Positions 42,901 to 50,779 are shown, counted from the first letter of the stretch. The stretch: 64,000 nucleotides of DNA from JAJFIE01 sp964344255 (GCA_964344255.1 CAYFMQ010000001.1:558001-622000), one strand, 5' to 3'. Notes: generated by a model from the sequence alone, not told the origin. Numbers and translations are program-made.

Positions 42901-43456
42901 TGTCCACGGCCTGATCCATCTCTTCCAGCGTCATGCCGTGGATGGAAGCCAGGCTTTCGCTGTAGTAGAGATTGCGCTGTTCCGCCACGTCCCAGACAAA
43001 AACCCCGGCGCCCATGACTTCTTCCACCTGATGGACGAAAAATCGTTCCCGTTCCAGCACTTCCCGTTCCCGGACCTTGTCCGTGATATCGTGTGTCATG
43101 ATGGTGATGGCGTAGACCGTTCCGTCTTCCCGGCGCAGCGGCGCATATTGCACGTCGAACCAACGGTCCCGCGCCGCCTGAAGCGAAGCCTCAGCCTCAA
43201 AAGAAATCGTTTCCCCGGCCAGGGCCCGCCTCATGTTGGGTTTTGCCACGGTCTCAACGTACTCTTCCGTCATGAGAAACCCGACGGACTTGCCGATCAC
43301 GTCTTCGCGGCTGAGTGTGTGGCGGTCCAGAAACGCCTGGTTGACATAGATATACGTGAGTGAGTGGTCCACGACCGCATAAGCGCTGGGTGACGCGTCC
43401 AGCACCTGATACGCCAGATATTCGCTTCCCAATATACCTGTGTGATCGCCAGACAT
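39926..43456 (-). CDS. multi-PAS sensor histidine kinase (seven PAS domains)
   Basis: 1176-residue soluble kinase. Seven consecutive PAS/PAC units can be counted by their ends (DITDK, DITDR, DITER, DVTER, DITER, DITAR, DVTDR), then HisKA with SHELRTPLNAVIGF and HATPase_c with NLVINAVKYT, DNGAGM and GTGIGLPLT. Units 5 and 6 are near-duplicates: YNQIEENIPIGYWTWDE and YNQIEENIAIGYWTWDE. No transmembrane segments, receiver domain or partner response regulator in the window. It ends 16 bases before the operator of the heme-copper operon. Signal unknown; redox or gas sensing by PAS is a general possibility only. Confidence 0.9.
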   Translation of the reverse strand: MSGDHTGILGSEYLAYQVLDASPSAYAVVDHSLTYIYVNQAFLDRHTLSREDVIGKSVGFLMTEEYVETVAKPNMRRALAGETISFEAEASLQAARDRWFDVQYAPLRREDGTVYAITIMTHDITDKVREREVLERERFFVHQVEEVMGAGVFVWDVAEQRNLYYSESLASIHGMTLEEMDQAVDSEEADVALAIPEDRPHLAEAYADSRLHGTPLDVEYRIDHPEKGIRWLREVGVRRTLGDDNRVVTMGLVHDITDRKAHEQELDLQRSVSRQAEAIGKIGHYVWDLVNDTSLYFSDQAAAIHGYSREEFAEFQASAEADLKRIHPDDLDRVGDAVLSTQSADGSFDEEFRINHPDGKVHWIHEVAIPHKIVDGETTETIGIVQDITERKQREEELATQRLIAEQAQKVGRIGFWMWDMMEDKSLYFSDEAAAVHGMTRDDYAKHMESLDANMEKIYPDDRRRIRAAIEEAREITGEFNEEYRIIHPDGSVHWIQEIAAPQIVEDGNLKTVIGTVQDVTERKQREEELHQQAIIYNQIEENIPIGYWTWDERNYGPNHLSKGIPNIYGLTEEEYRETFSSLDGEVSLVHPEDRQRIRDSAQKFYELSASYDKEYRILHKDGSVRWVHEVSTPLEVAEDGTLLSSIGTLRDITERKLEEEELRKQAIIYNQIEENIAIGYWTWDEINYRPLYVSKGVPKIYGVSEEEYINTLSRADGELFFVHPDDKGMVREVADQFQKTGESYDLEFRIVHSDGSTRWVHEVSSPLHISDDGVVETSIGTIRDITARKVEEEDLRRREVMFQQIEDSFDIGFWSWNIRDGVMDYVSDSCQTIYGFNQQEMEKTLSSNEGYLQVVHPDDRQYCAEIDAQYAAGEISSYDLEYRIIHKDGSIRWLRSVSVPLERNDDGTPATAIGVVRDVTDRKEREEELRTAKEAAESASLAKSDFLAHMSHELRTPLNAVIGFSDAIRSEIFGPFGDERYNEYMDNINNSGKLLLALINDLLDMSAIEAGELSIEPEPQNIDDLVGEMLDLAGPSAKAKEIALIKSPELAGVELSVDPRRFRQIILNLVINAVKYTDPKGEVSVLYRQDDENRPVISIRDNGAGMTEDEIESAMIPFKQIKNATVRQIEGTGIGLPLTNRLVELHLGTLKIESEKYKGTTVNIVLPAERVVTIK

Positions 43457-43640
43457 GCCTACATATCAACGCCCGTTATCCGGTTGTTATTCCACCCCCC
43501 CGGGCAAAACCGCACAGTAACCGGAACCGTGGGTTCATATGTTTTTTATCCCAGCGGATGGTAAGGTTTTTCACCGGTTAGACCAAGGTTTATATTTGTA
43601 ATAACTTATATGTGATCATGAACAGCCCAGGAACGGACAT

Positions 43641-43940
43641 ATGCCCAGCAAACTCAGCCCGGAAACCCGGTCAGCCGCGTTGGAAAACATGACAGGCTGG
43701 TCCGAAACGCCCGGCCGGGGCGCCATCTCGAAAACCTACAATTTCAAGACGTTCAATGAGGCTTTCGGCTTTATGTCCAGGGCTGCGCTGAAGGCCGAGA
43801 AAATGGATCACCACCCGGAATGGTTTAATGTCTACAACCGGGTCGACGTGACGCTGACCACGCACAGCGCCGATGGCGTGACGGAACTGGACCTCAAGCT
43901 CGCCACCTTCATGGACAGGATATCCGGTCTGGATGAATAA
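43641..43940 (+). CDS. phhB: pterin-4a-carbinolamine dehydratase
   Basis: 99-residue enzyme that dehydrates 4a-hydroxytetrahydrobiopterin in pterin recycling; some act in molybdopterin metabolism instead. The family signature is seen in KAEKMDHHPEWFNVYNRVDVTLTTH, with the catalytic His pair in HHPEW. AGGAACGGACAT precedes the ATG. No phenylalanine hydroxylase gene is adjacent, so its partner is not known. Divergent from the multi-PAS kinase. Confidence 0.94.
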   Translation: MPSKLSPETRSAALENMTGWSETPGRGAISKTYNFKTFNEAFGFMSRAALKAEKMDHHPEWFNVYNRVDVTLTTHSADGVTELDLKLATFMDRISGLDE

Positions 43941-43959
43941 CGGGGTCCGGTAGCAAGCC

Positions 43960-45501
43960 CTATTGATAGGTATCGGCGTAGCGTTCCCTGAGCTCTTTTT
44001 TCTGAACCTTGCCCATGGCGTTGCGCGGCAAAGAGTCGACGAAAAAGATACGCTTGGGCTGCTTGAATTTGGCCAACTTGTCCGCCAGGTGTCCGTTAAT
44101 GTCCTCGGGTGTCAAAGCGGCGGCCGGCTCGGGCACCACCACGGCCGTGACGCCTTCGCCGAAATCCGGGTGCGGCAGACCGATGACGGCGGATTCGACC
44201 ACGCCCTCGATCAGGTCGATTTCGCCCTCGACCTCCTTCGGGTAAACGTTGAACCCGCCTGAAATCACCAGGTCCTTGGCGCGGCCGACGATGGTAACCC
44301 GGCCCTCATCGTCCATGACCGACATATCGCCCGTAATAAAGAAGCCGTCATCGCGGAATTCCGCCGCCGTCTTTTCCTCGTTGCGCCAGTAACCCTTGAA
44401 CACGTTGGGGCCCTTGATTTCCAGCACCCCGGTTTCGCCGCGCGGAATCTCCACGCCGTCGTCCGAGCAGACCCTGGCCTCCACGCCCGGCAGGGCGAAC
44501 CCGACCGTACCGGCCAGCCGCTCGCCGTCATTCGGATCATAGGGATTGGATGTGATCATGCCGGCTTCCGTCATGCCGTAGCGCTCCAGGATGCGCTGGC
44601 CGGTGCGTTCCTCGAAGCTGTCGAAGGTTTCCGCCAGCAGCGGCGCGGAGCCCGCGATGAACAACCGCATGTTGGCGCAAAGCTCTTTCGTGAACCGCGC
44701 GTCGCCCAACAGGCGGACATAAAAGGTCGGCACGCCCATCATCACGGTGGACCGTGGCAGCAGGTCCAGCACCTGCCCGATCTCGAACCTGGGCAGGAAC
44801 CACGCCTTCGATCCGTTGAGCATGGCGCAATGAAGCGCCACGAACAGGCCGTGCACATGATAGATGGGAAGCGCGTGAAGCAGGACGTCGCCCGGCTGGA
44901 AGCCCCAGAGCTCATGCAATGTCAGCGCGTTGGACGCCAGGTTGTCGTGGCTCAGCATGGCGCCCTTGGAACGTCCCGTGGTGCCGGAGGTATAAAGTAT
45001 GGCGGCGGTATCGTCTTTATCCCGCTCGGCGATGTCCGGGTCGGCCTCGAAGCCCCCGACATGGTCCATCCAGGAGCCTTTCCCTGATGCATCAAGACAC
45101 AACAGGTGCGGTACGCCGCCTTCATCGCAGACGGCGCGAAGCGCCGCATTTTTTTCCGGCTCGCAGACCAGCAACTGAGGCTCCGCATCGCCCAGGAAAT
45201 AGGCCAGTTCAGCCGCCGTATAGGCCGTGTTGAGGGGGATATAGATGGCGCCCACGCGCAGACAGGCGAGGTAAAGCACGACGGCCTCGGCCGACTTTTC
45301 CACCTGCACCACGACCCTGTCGCCCGGATTGACATCCAGCGCCCGCAAGCCCGCCGCCATGCGCGCCGACAACGCGTCGGCCTCGCCGTAGCTCAGCGTA
45401 TCGCCACCAGGATCATCAGAAACGGGGCTTTCAAGGAAAACGTCCGCCGGATCATTGGGGAAACGGGATTTCAGGAGGCAATAAAGATTGTCGTTGGTCA
45501 T
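43960..45501 (-). CDS. matB: malonyl-CoA synthetase MatB (AMP-forming)
   Basis: 513-residue ANL-superfamily ligase converting malonate, ATP and CoA to malonyl-CoA in the cytoplasm. The P-loop-like motif ILYTSGTTGRSKGAM, the A8 hinge region and GRAKDLVISGG are present, and the C-terminal catalytic Lys is in PRNAMGKVQKK. Long agreement with remembered rhizobial/Rhodopseudomonas MatB (VEKSAEAVVLYLACLRVGAI, PLNTAYTAAEL, DLIEGVVESAVIG-type segment) makes malonate the likely substrate. No malonyl-CoA decarboxylase was found beside it. Followed on the same strand by nothing; the dehydratase gene is convergent. Confidence 0.9.
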   Translation of the reverse strand: MTNDNLYCLLKSRFPNDPADVFLESPVSDDPGGDTLSYGEADALSARMAAGLRALDVNPGDRVVVQVEKSAEAVVLYLACLRVGAIYIPLNTAYTAAELAYFLGDAEPQLLVCEPEKNAALRAVCDEGGVPHLLCLDASGKGSWMDHVGGFEADPDIAERDKDDTAAILYTSGTTGRSKGAMLSHDNLASNALTLHELWGFQPGDVLLHALPIYHVHGLFVALHCAMLNGSKAWFLPRFEIGQVLDLLPRSTVMMGVPTFYVRLLGDARFTKELCANMRLFIAGSAPLLAETFDSFEERTGQRILERYGMTEAGMITSNPYDPNDGERLAGTVGFALPGVEARVCSDDGVEIPRGETGVLEIKGPNVFKGYWRNEEKTAAEFRDDGFFITGDMSVMDDEGRVTIVGRAKDLVISGGFNVYPKEVEGEIDLIEGVVESAVIGLPHPDFGEGVTAVVVPEPAAALTPEDINGHLADKLAKFKQPKRIFFVDSLPRNAMGKVQKKELRERYADTYQ

Positions 45502-45540
45502 AGATGGGTCGTCCGTTCTTTTTATCCTGGCGCTTCAGGG

Positions 45541-45598
45541 CGCCTTGTTCTATCTGGCGCCTTCGGACGCCTTGTTCTATCTGGCGCCTTCGGACGCC
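45541..45598. repeat. 27-bp tandem repeat across the protease stop codon
   Basis: Two exact copies of a 27-base unit (45541-45567 and 45568-45594), with the first four bases repeated again; a degenerate third copy is visible at about 45523-45540. The unit contains the last five codons and stop of the minus-strand protease gene, so the duplicated copies lie in its 3' untranslated region. It looks like a local slippage duplication. Confidence 0.85.
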
Positions 45599-46608
45599 AT
45601 GGCCTTCACCAGTTGGCCGACCAGTTTGTAGGAAATTTTGCCGGTGATTTCCAACCCTTCCGTATCCTGGAACCGGCGGATGGCGCGTTCGATGGAGCCG
45701 CCGCCCGTATAGCCCAGGTGCGCCAGCAGCTTGCGCGTGGTTTCCACCGGCAGCAGGTCGCTTGCCGGCGGCAGGCCTGGGGCCCCCAGTTTCATTTCCT
45801 CGACGCCCGCAAGGTAGCTTTCCGTGGGCGCCGCCACGCCACGGACCGGCGACCTTTGCGTCGTCGTCGCCACATGGATGGCGACAAGGACGGGCAGGCC
45901 GTCTTCGAAGGCGAAGATGGGCGAGCCGGAATCCCCCGGCACGGCGTCGCAGCGATGCACGATCAGCTTCAACCCCGTTGCGAAGCCCTCGAAGGGACAA
46001 TTGATGTGGGCCGTCAGTTCCTGCTTCTTGTCCTTGGAGTAACCGGCCTGGACGAAAGGCACCTGGATATCAAGAAACTGTTGCAGCACCTGGCGGTTCA
46101 TCATCCTGACGCCGAACCAGCCGCTTTTCGAACCGATGTCGTCATTCAGGATAATGAAGGTCCAGTCGTTGGCGGCGATGCTGCCGGTGGGCGGTACGCC
46201 TTCCTGGTAATTGGGGGGAATGTAATAGCTTTTGGCCGTGGAATGGCCGATATAGCTGGTTTCCTTGTAAAGCACCTCGCCGCCCGTCCATTCGTCGTCC
46301 TCGCGAAAATAGCCGGCCACGAAATGAACCTGCGACGGCGGTACGAACCACTTCTTGCGCTTGTCGTACAGGCAATGCGCCGCCGTCAGCACGACGCTGG
46401 GGCCGACCATGACGCCCGTGCAGTGGCCGCCGGTTTCGGTGTTGATGCGCCCGACGGCGCTCCAGGGGTATTCGTTGGAAATCATGGTCAGGCGGTCATC
46501 CGCCCCCTTGATCCCGGCCAGGGCTTCGGCGGCGTTCGCGCTCTTTCCCTCAGCGGAAAGCGCGAGAACCAGGGCGGCGGCAACGAACGGGGCAAAAAGA
46601 CGGCACAT
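45577..46608 (-). CDS. secreted trypsin-like serine protease with C-terminal peptidoglycan-binding-like segment
   Basis: 343 residues. Signal peptide MCRLFAPFVAAALVLALSAE with cleavage near ANAAE. The catalytic triad of the S1 fold is visible: His in LTAAHCLYDK, Asp in ANDWTFIIL, Ser in VPGDSGSPIFAFE. The last ~75 residues (RKLLAHLGYTGGGSIERAIRRFQ) resemble a peptidoglycan-binding or helical PG_binding_1 repeat. The ATG at 46608 is used, with GGCAGGG upstream; an opening at 46698 would overlap the dioxygenase gene. Substrate unknown; periplasmic or exported. Confidence 0.86.
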   Translation of the reverse strand: MCRLFAPFVAAALVLALSAEGKSANAAEALAGIKGADDRLTMISNEYPWSAVGRINTETGGHCTGVMVGPSVVLTAAHCLYDKRKKWFVPPSQVHFVAGYFREDDEWTGGEVLYKETSYIGHSTAKSYYIPPNYQEGVPPTGSIAANDWTFIILNDDIGSKSGWFGVRMMNRQVLQQFLDIQVPFVQAGYSKDKKQELTAHINCPFEGFATGLKLIVHRCDAVPGDSGSPIFAFEDGLPVLVAIHVATTTQRSPVRGVAAPTESYLAGVEEMKLGAPGLPPASDLLPVETTRKLLAHLGYTGGGSIERAIRRFQDTEGLEITGKISYKLVGQLVKAMASEGAR

Positions 46609-46651
46609 GATATGACCCTGCCATAGAAGAAAGCGGGAGGGCAACGGCTGA

Positions 46652-47506
46652 TCAGGCCCTGATGGCGGACAGACCGTCCACGTCACGCGCCGTGACACAA
46701 ATGCTCGCCAGGACGCGGGGCTGATCGTAAGGCCACGGCCTGCCGCGGTGCATGGTTGCGCGTTCGTCCCAGATGATCAGGTCGCCCGGCGCCCAGGCGT
46801 GGGTATAGACGGCTTCCTCAGGCGTCATTGCCGCCATCAGCTCCTCGACCAGGGCCTGGCCTTCGGCCTGGTCCATGCCGTCCACGGCGTAGACGTGCGA
46901 GGCGATGTAAAGCGCTTCGTCGCCGGTCGCCGGGTTGGGCCACACCGCCGACCAGGCCGTCGGCGACCATTTGGATATCATCTCAAGGGCCGCCAGGTCC
47001 GTATCGATCTGGGAGCGGGAATGCGTATAAGCGTGCCGGAAAACCGTGCCTCTCAGCCTTTCCTGCAAGGCGGGATCGAGCCGCCGCCATCCGGCGCGGG
47101 TGGAGACGAATTCCGTCTCACCGCCGCTGGATGAAACGATGCGCGCCTGCAGCAGATTGGCCAGCGCCGGGACCGGCAGGAAGGTGCTGTCCGTATGCCA
47201 GAGCTGGTTGGCGATAAGCTGCTTGGTGTGCAGGCTGTCGGGCGCAGACACGGCGCCGTCATCCAGAACGTTGGAGACCGTCGTCATCGCCGGCTCGGGC
47301 AGGTCGTCCCGGTCTTCCAGCGGGCCGAACAGGCGGGCGAGGCGGAGATGCTCTTCCTCCGCCAGGTTGGCTTCGCGAAACAGCAACAGGGAATGGGCGT
47401 CGAAGGCGGCGCGCAATTCCGGGTAGCCCTGCTCCGCCGTCACGGTTCGGAGATCGAGTCCGGTTACTTCCACGCCGAAATCGGGGTGCAATGGCGTCAG
47501 TTGCAT
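46652..47506 (-). CDS. TauD/TfdA-family 2-oxoglutarate dioxygenase
   Basis: 284-residue Fe(II)/2OG-dependent dioxygenase. Metal ligands are HxD in WHTDSTFLPVP and the distal His in ATMHRGRPW; the 2OG-binding Arg is likely in YDQPRVLAS. N-terminal FGVEVTGLDLRTVT is the usual TauD opening. RBS AAGGAAA. Family members act on taurine, sulfonates, 2,4-D, carnitine-like compounds or amino acids; the substrate cannot be read. No sulfonate or amine transporter lies next to it. The protease gene follows with 43 bases between. Confidence 0.88.
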   Translation of the reverse strand: MQLTPLHPDFGVEVTGLDLRTVTAEQGYPELRAAFDAHSLLLFREANLAEEEHLRLARLFGPLEDRDDLPEPAMTTVSNVLDDGAVSAPDSLHTKQLIANQLWHTDSTFLPVPALANLLQARIVSSSGGETEFVSTRAGWRRLDPALQERLRGTVFRHAYTHSRSQIDTDLAALEMISKWSPTAWSAVWPNPATGDEALYIASHVYAVDGMDQAEGQALVEELMAAMTPEEAVYTHAWAPGDLIIWDERATMHRGRPWPYDQPRVLASICVTARDVDGLSAIRA

Positions 47507-47578
47507 GATTTCCTTTTCTCCCCAACATGTCGCCTCATGACCATGACACTGCCATAATCGCCGCTAGAATGGAATCCC

Positions 47579-47947
47579 ATGACGGATCGCGAAGACGATA
47601 ATTCACACGACCAGACGGACCGGCTCGCCGGTTTCATGGACAAGGCGCGCCGCACTTTAGGGAAGGTTCCGTTCCTGGAACAGGCGCTGGCCGCCTACTA
47701 CTGCGCCACGGACCCGCTGACGCCGAAGCACGTAAAGGCCGTCCTCGTCGGCGCGCTCGCCTACTTCATCGTGCCGGCGGACGTGGTGCCGGATTTCATC
47801 GCCGGGCTCGGCTTCACTGACGACGCCGCCGTTTTCTGGGCCGCCTGGAACCGGGTCAGCGCCCACGTGACGGATGCGCACAGGCGACAGGCGGCAACGA
47901 GGCTGGAGCAGCTTCAGGGTCCTGGGTCCGGCAATGCGGCTGATTGA
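47579..47947 (+). CDS. DUF1232 (YkvA-type) small membrane-associated protein
   Basis: 122 residues with the DUF1232 core KAVLVGALAYFIVPADVVPDFIAGLGFTDDA in the family's typical form (written here only in part: AYFIVPADVVPDFI). Function unknown; probably membrane associated. Its stop codon lies within the FNR-type box that precedes the hemerythrin gene. Confidence 0.9.
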   Translation: MTDREDDNSHDQTDRLAGFMDKARRTLGKVPFLEQALAAYYCATDPLTPKHVKAVLVGALAYFIVPADVVPDFIAGLGFTDDAAVFWAAWNRVSAHVTDAHRRQAATRLEQLQGPGSGNAAD

Positions 47948-47957
47948 TCCGGATCAA
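47944..47957. promoter_or_regulatory. consensus FNR box upstream of the second hemerythrin
   Basis: TTGATCCGGATCAA, a perfect TTGAT-N4-ATCAA palindrome, overlapping the DUF1232 stop codon. Used as a class II site it predicts transcription starting near 47992, 43 bases before the hemerythrin start. Its half-sites differ (T/A instead of C/G) from the three TTGAC boxes in this window. Confidence 0.82.
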
Positions 47958-48034
47958 TTCATTTTTTCCCGATTCGAGGCACACTCTTCTACGTTCTTCT
48001 ACGTTGATCACGGTAACAGCCAGGGAGCCGGTTC

Positions 48035-48625
48035 ATGCACGATAGCGTCGATGTGGGAAAGGTCATCCACAAGGAACACCAGGACCTGTATTCGGTCCTC
48101 ACCTGCCTGCGCCTGATGGCGAAGAAGGGCCGGGAAAGCGCCGAACCGGTCAACACGGTCGCCATGCACCAGGCCTTCACCTACATGGAAAAGGTGCTCA
48201 ACACCTATCACCACCCGAAGGAAAACGCCTACCTGTTCCCCGTTCTCCGGGAGCATTGCCCCGACCTGGGCGATGTCATCGACGAGCTGGAAGAACAGCA
48301 CCGGCAACTGCCCAAGTACCTGGACAAGGTCCGCGAGACCCTGGCCCTGTACGAGCCGCCGCCGCATCAATCCCATAACGATTTCTGCGACGCCGTCGAG
48401 GACTGCTGCTCGCGCGAGATCGGCCATATGCGCCTTGAGGAATCGAAGGTCCTGTCCCGCGCCCGCGAAAGCCTGTCTGCGGAAGACTGGGCCGGAATCG
48501 ACGCCGCCTTCGAGGACAACCCCGATCCGCTATTCGGCAAGGAACGCGAAGCCGAATACAACGAACTGTTCCACGAACTGCTCGACACCATGCCGGCGCC
48601 TTACGGGTATGGGGAACCGTCTTAA
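48035..48625 (+). CDS. hemerythrin HHE-domain protein
   Basis: 196 residues. HHE-type cation-binding four-helix bundle: ligand candidates in VIHKEHQDL, LNTYHHPKENAYLFP, LEEQHRQLP and IGHMRLEESKVL. Longer than bacteriohemerythrin, with an acidic C-terminal tail. Members of this type have been linked to NO and O2 responses or iron-sulfur repair. The FNR box 80 bases upstream points to low-oxygen control. Not related in detail to the 136-residue protein at 33830. Confidence 0.88.
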   Translation: MHDSVDVGKVIHKEHQDLYSVLTCLRLMAKKGRESAEPVNTVAMHQAFTYMEKVLNTYHHPKENAYLFPVLREHCPDLGDVIDELEEQHRQLPKYLDKVRETLALYEPPPHQSHNDFCDAVEDCCSREIGHMRLEESKVLSRARESLSAEDWAGIDAAFEDNPDPLFGKEREAEYNELFHELLDTMPAPYGYGEPS

Positions 48626-48636
48626 AAAAGTTACTA

Positions 48637-48655
48637 TTTCCCGCGAAACGGGAAA
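48637..48655. other. short perfect hairpin after the hemerythrin gene
   Basis: TTTCCCG / CGGGAAA with loop CGAAA. A run of A's precedes it on the plus strand but no T-run follows, so it reads better as a terminator for minus-strand RNA or as an operator. It is 90 bases upstream of the next kinase gene. Confidence 0.45.
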
Positions 48656-48744
48656 CATGTAATATCTGCTACATAATATTGTATTGTTGAAAATCTCTAC
48701 GCGACTTCCAAAGTGGGGAGGGAGAACGATGTCGGGATTTGTCG

Positions 48745-50463
48745 ATGACGGAACCATTGGGCCATGATGACCTGATCTGGGACCAGGCCGAACGGCTGGC
48801 GAAGGTCGGCCGCTGGATTTGGGACGCCAGAACACAGGCTTGCGTCTATTGTTCCGCCGGTCTCGCCGACATCTTCGGCATGACTCCGGAAGACTTCATT
48901 GCACAAGCCAATAACAAGTACGGCCTGCTCGATGCCGTGCATCCCGATGACCGGGACCGCTACGCCGCCACCGTTGTGGGCTTCGCCGCCCCGCGAACGC
49001 CGGGACAGGACCTGACCGACCGGATGGAGCTGGAATACCGGATCATCCGCCCGGACGGGCAGGAACGACACCTGCACGAGGCGGCCTTCGCCGTATTTGA
49101 AGATGACGGCACGCCGGTCAGTTCGTCGGGCGCCATCCAGGACATTACGGAAACCAGGCTGGCGCAGCGGGAGCTTGAGCACGCCCGCGCCGAGCTGGAG
49201 GCGCGGGTCGAGGAACGGACCCGCGATCTCATGAGCCAGAACGCGCTGCTGGAACTGGCCGAATCCGTCGCCCGGATCGGGCACTGGAAATGGAGCGATA
49301 ACGGCGAAACCTTGATCACATGCTCGAAGCAGGCGGCGAAGATTTTCGGCCTCACCGTCGAGCAGTTTTTTGAAGTCGCGCGCGATTATGCGTCGTTCCT
49401 GGAACTCGTCGTCCCTGAGGACCGCGAAACGATCGACCGGCAAATTCAGGCTTTCTATGAAGATGTCCGGGCGCATCCGGAATCGGCGAAACCGCTTGAA
49501 ATCGAATACCGGATCAGGCGGCCGGACGGCGAGGTGCGCTACATCCTGGAACGGGCGAGCGCAAACCTGAACCCCGGCATCGAATCCGTCCGCACACCGG
49601 GCACCGTCCAGGACATCACGGAACGCAAGCTCATGGAAATTGAATTGAAGCAGGCGAACGACGGCCTTGAGGAAAAGGTCGCGGAACGCACGGAGGAGCT
49701 TGAAGAAGAAATAAAGGTACGGCGGCTGGCCCAACAGCAGGCCGACCAGGCGAACAGGGCGAAATCCGATTTCCTGTCCTCCATGAGTCACGAGCTCAGG
49801 ACTCCGCTCAACGCCGTAATCGGTTTTTCCGAAGCGTTGCAGATGGGTATCGCCAGGGACGACCCGGCAAAGCAGGAAGAACTGCTCCAGGTCATCGCCG
49901 AGGCGGGCCGCCAGCTTGACCAGCTCATCGGCGAGGTTCTCGATTTCGCCAAGATCGAACAGGGCGGCTTCGAGTTTACGCCCGAGCCTTTAAGCCCGGA
50001 CGACATCTGGCAATCGTGCCTGCCGATCATTGAAAAAACCGCCGGGGATAAAAACCTTGAAATCCGCCAGGTTGCCGATACCGGCGCCACGATCCTGGCG
50101 GACGGCGTCAGGCTGCGCCAGATCCTGCTGAACCTGCTGACCAACGCCGTCAAATACAACACATCCGGCGGCTCGATCGACTACGGCAGTGAGGAGACGG
50201 AGCAGGGTAACATCCGGATTTTCGTGCGGGATTCCGGACTTGGCATCGCGCCTGAGGACGTCGACAGGATTTTCCAGCCCTTCGACAGGCTCAGGCATTC
50301 CTCCACGGACATCGCCGGCACCGGTATCGGTCTGAGCATTTCAAAAAAACTGACGGAAGCCATGGGTGGAAAGATCGGCTTCGAGAGCGAGCCAGGCGAG
50401 GGCTCCACCTTCTGGATAGAATTCCCGACCCTGAAAGAAACAAAGCAAGGCGCCGCGCAGTGA
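48745..50463 (+). CDS. PAS-PAS sensor histidine kinase
   Basis: About 572 residues, cytoplasmic. Two PAS/PAC units (about 15-135 and 160-290, with ends QDITETR and QDITERK), a coiled coil rich in Glu/Arg/Lys, HisKA with SMSHELRTPLNAVIGF, and HATPase_c with NLLTNAVKY, DSGLGI and GTGIGLSIS. ATG at 48745 is used; a TTG at 48739 is possible. The best SD (AGGGAG, 48719-48724) lies 20 bases upstream and suits a 12-codon out-of-frame minicistron (ATG 48729, stop 48767) better. No partner response regulator is in the window. Confidence 0.86.
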   Translation: MTEPLGHDDLIWDQAERLAKVGRWIWDARTQACVYCSAGLADIFGMTPEDFIAQANNKYGLLDAVHPDDRDRYAATVVGFAAPRTPGQDLTDRMELEYRIIRPDGQERHLHEAAFAVFEDDGTPVSSSGAIQDITETRLAQRELEHARAELEARVEERTRDLMSQNALLELAESVARIGHWKWSDNGETLITCSKQAAKIFGLTVEQFFEVARDYASFLELVVPEDRETIDRQIQAFYEDVRAHPESAKPLEIEYRIRRPDGEVRYILERASANLNPGIESVRTPGTVQDITERKLMEIELKQANDGLEEKVAERTEELEEEIKVRRLAQQQADQANRAKSDFLSSMSHELRTPLNAVIGFSEALQMGIARDDPAKQEELLQVIAEAGRQLDQLIGEVLDFAKIEQGGFEFTPEPLSPDDIWQSCLPIIEKTAGDKNLEIRQVADTGATILADGVRLRQILLNLLTNAVKYNTSGGSIDYGSEETEQGNIRIFVRDSGLGIAPEDVDRIFQPFDRLRHSSTDIAGTGIGLSISKKLTEAMGGKIGFESEPGEGSTFWIEFPTLKETKQGAAQ

Positions 50464-50655
50464 AATGACAGGGGCTGCGCCCGGGACGCAGAGACGCCGA
50501 CAAAACCACACCCCGGAATTATCCCCAAATTGCCCTATATTAGTGTTTCCATATATACAAAACTTACCATACAACAGGCCACCGTTCTCACTGACGCCGG
50601 CGATAGCCTCCTTGACACACTATCGCCGACACATTCCAACGTTGGGGGGGGGGTG
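50464..50655 (+). other. gene-free stretch with inverted repeat, possible small RNA
   Basis: AT-rich compared with its surroundings. A TATATT-like -10 occurs near 50536. A 9-bp inverted repeat CGGCGATAG (50598-50606) / CTATCGCCG (50620-50628) with a 13-nt loop is followed by a run of 10 G (50644-50653) and then a strong terminator. The layout (promoter-like site, stem-loop, terminator) is that of a small RNA, but no known family was recognised. Confidence 0.4.
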
Positions 50656-50687
50656 AAAGAAGCCCGCCCACGCGGGCTTCTTTTTTT
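50656..50687 (+). terminator. strong Rho-independent terminator
   Basis: Perfect 12-bp stem AAAGAAGCCCGC (50656-50667) / GCGGGCTTCTTT (50672-50683) with a 4-nt loop CCAC and a T-run to 50687. It separates the kinase and the possible small RNA from the next promoter. Confidence 0.93.
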
Positions 50688-50714
50688 GGCTGTAAAGGCT
50701 TCAGGGGAAAAATC

Positions 50715-50745
50715 TTGACAAAATAGGAAAATTATGCTATATAAT
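50715..50745 (+). promoter_or_regulatory. near-consensus sigma-70 promoter
   Basis: TTGACA at 50715-50720, with TATAAT at 50740-50745 (19-base spacer) or TATATA at 50738-50743 (17-base spacer). It lies 35 bases upstream of an ATG with AGGAGG. Such a consensus promoter is unlike the rest of the window. Confidence 0.8.
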
Positions 50746-50779
50746 CGGCTTTCTTTCCTAATATTCCAGGAGGCCGTAT

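Noticed and set aside
50644..50653. Run of 10 G as a sequencing artefact or phase-variable tract
   Set aside because: Cannot be decided from the sequence alone; mentioned only as part of the possible small RNA.
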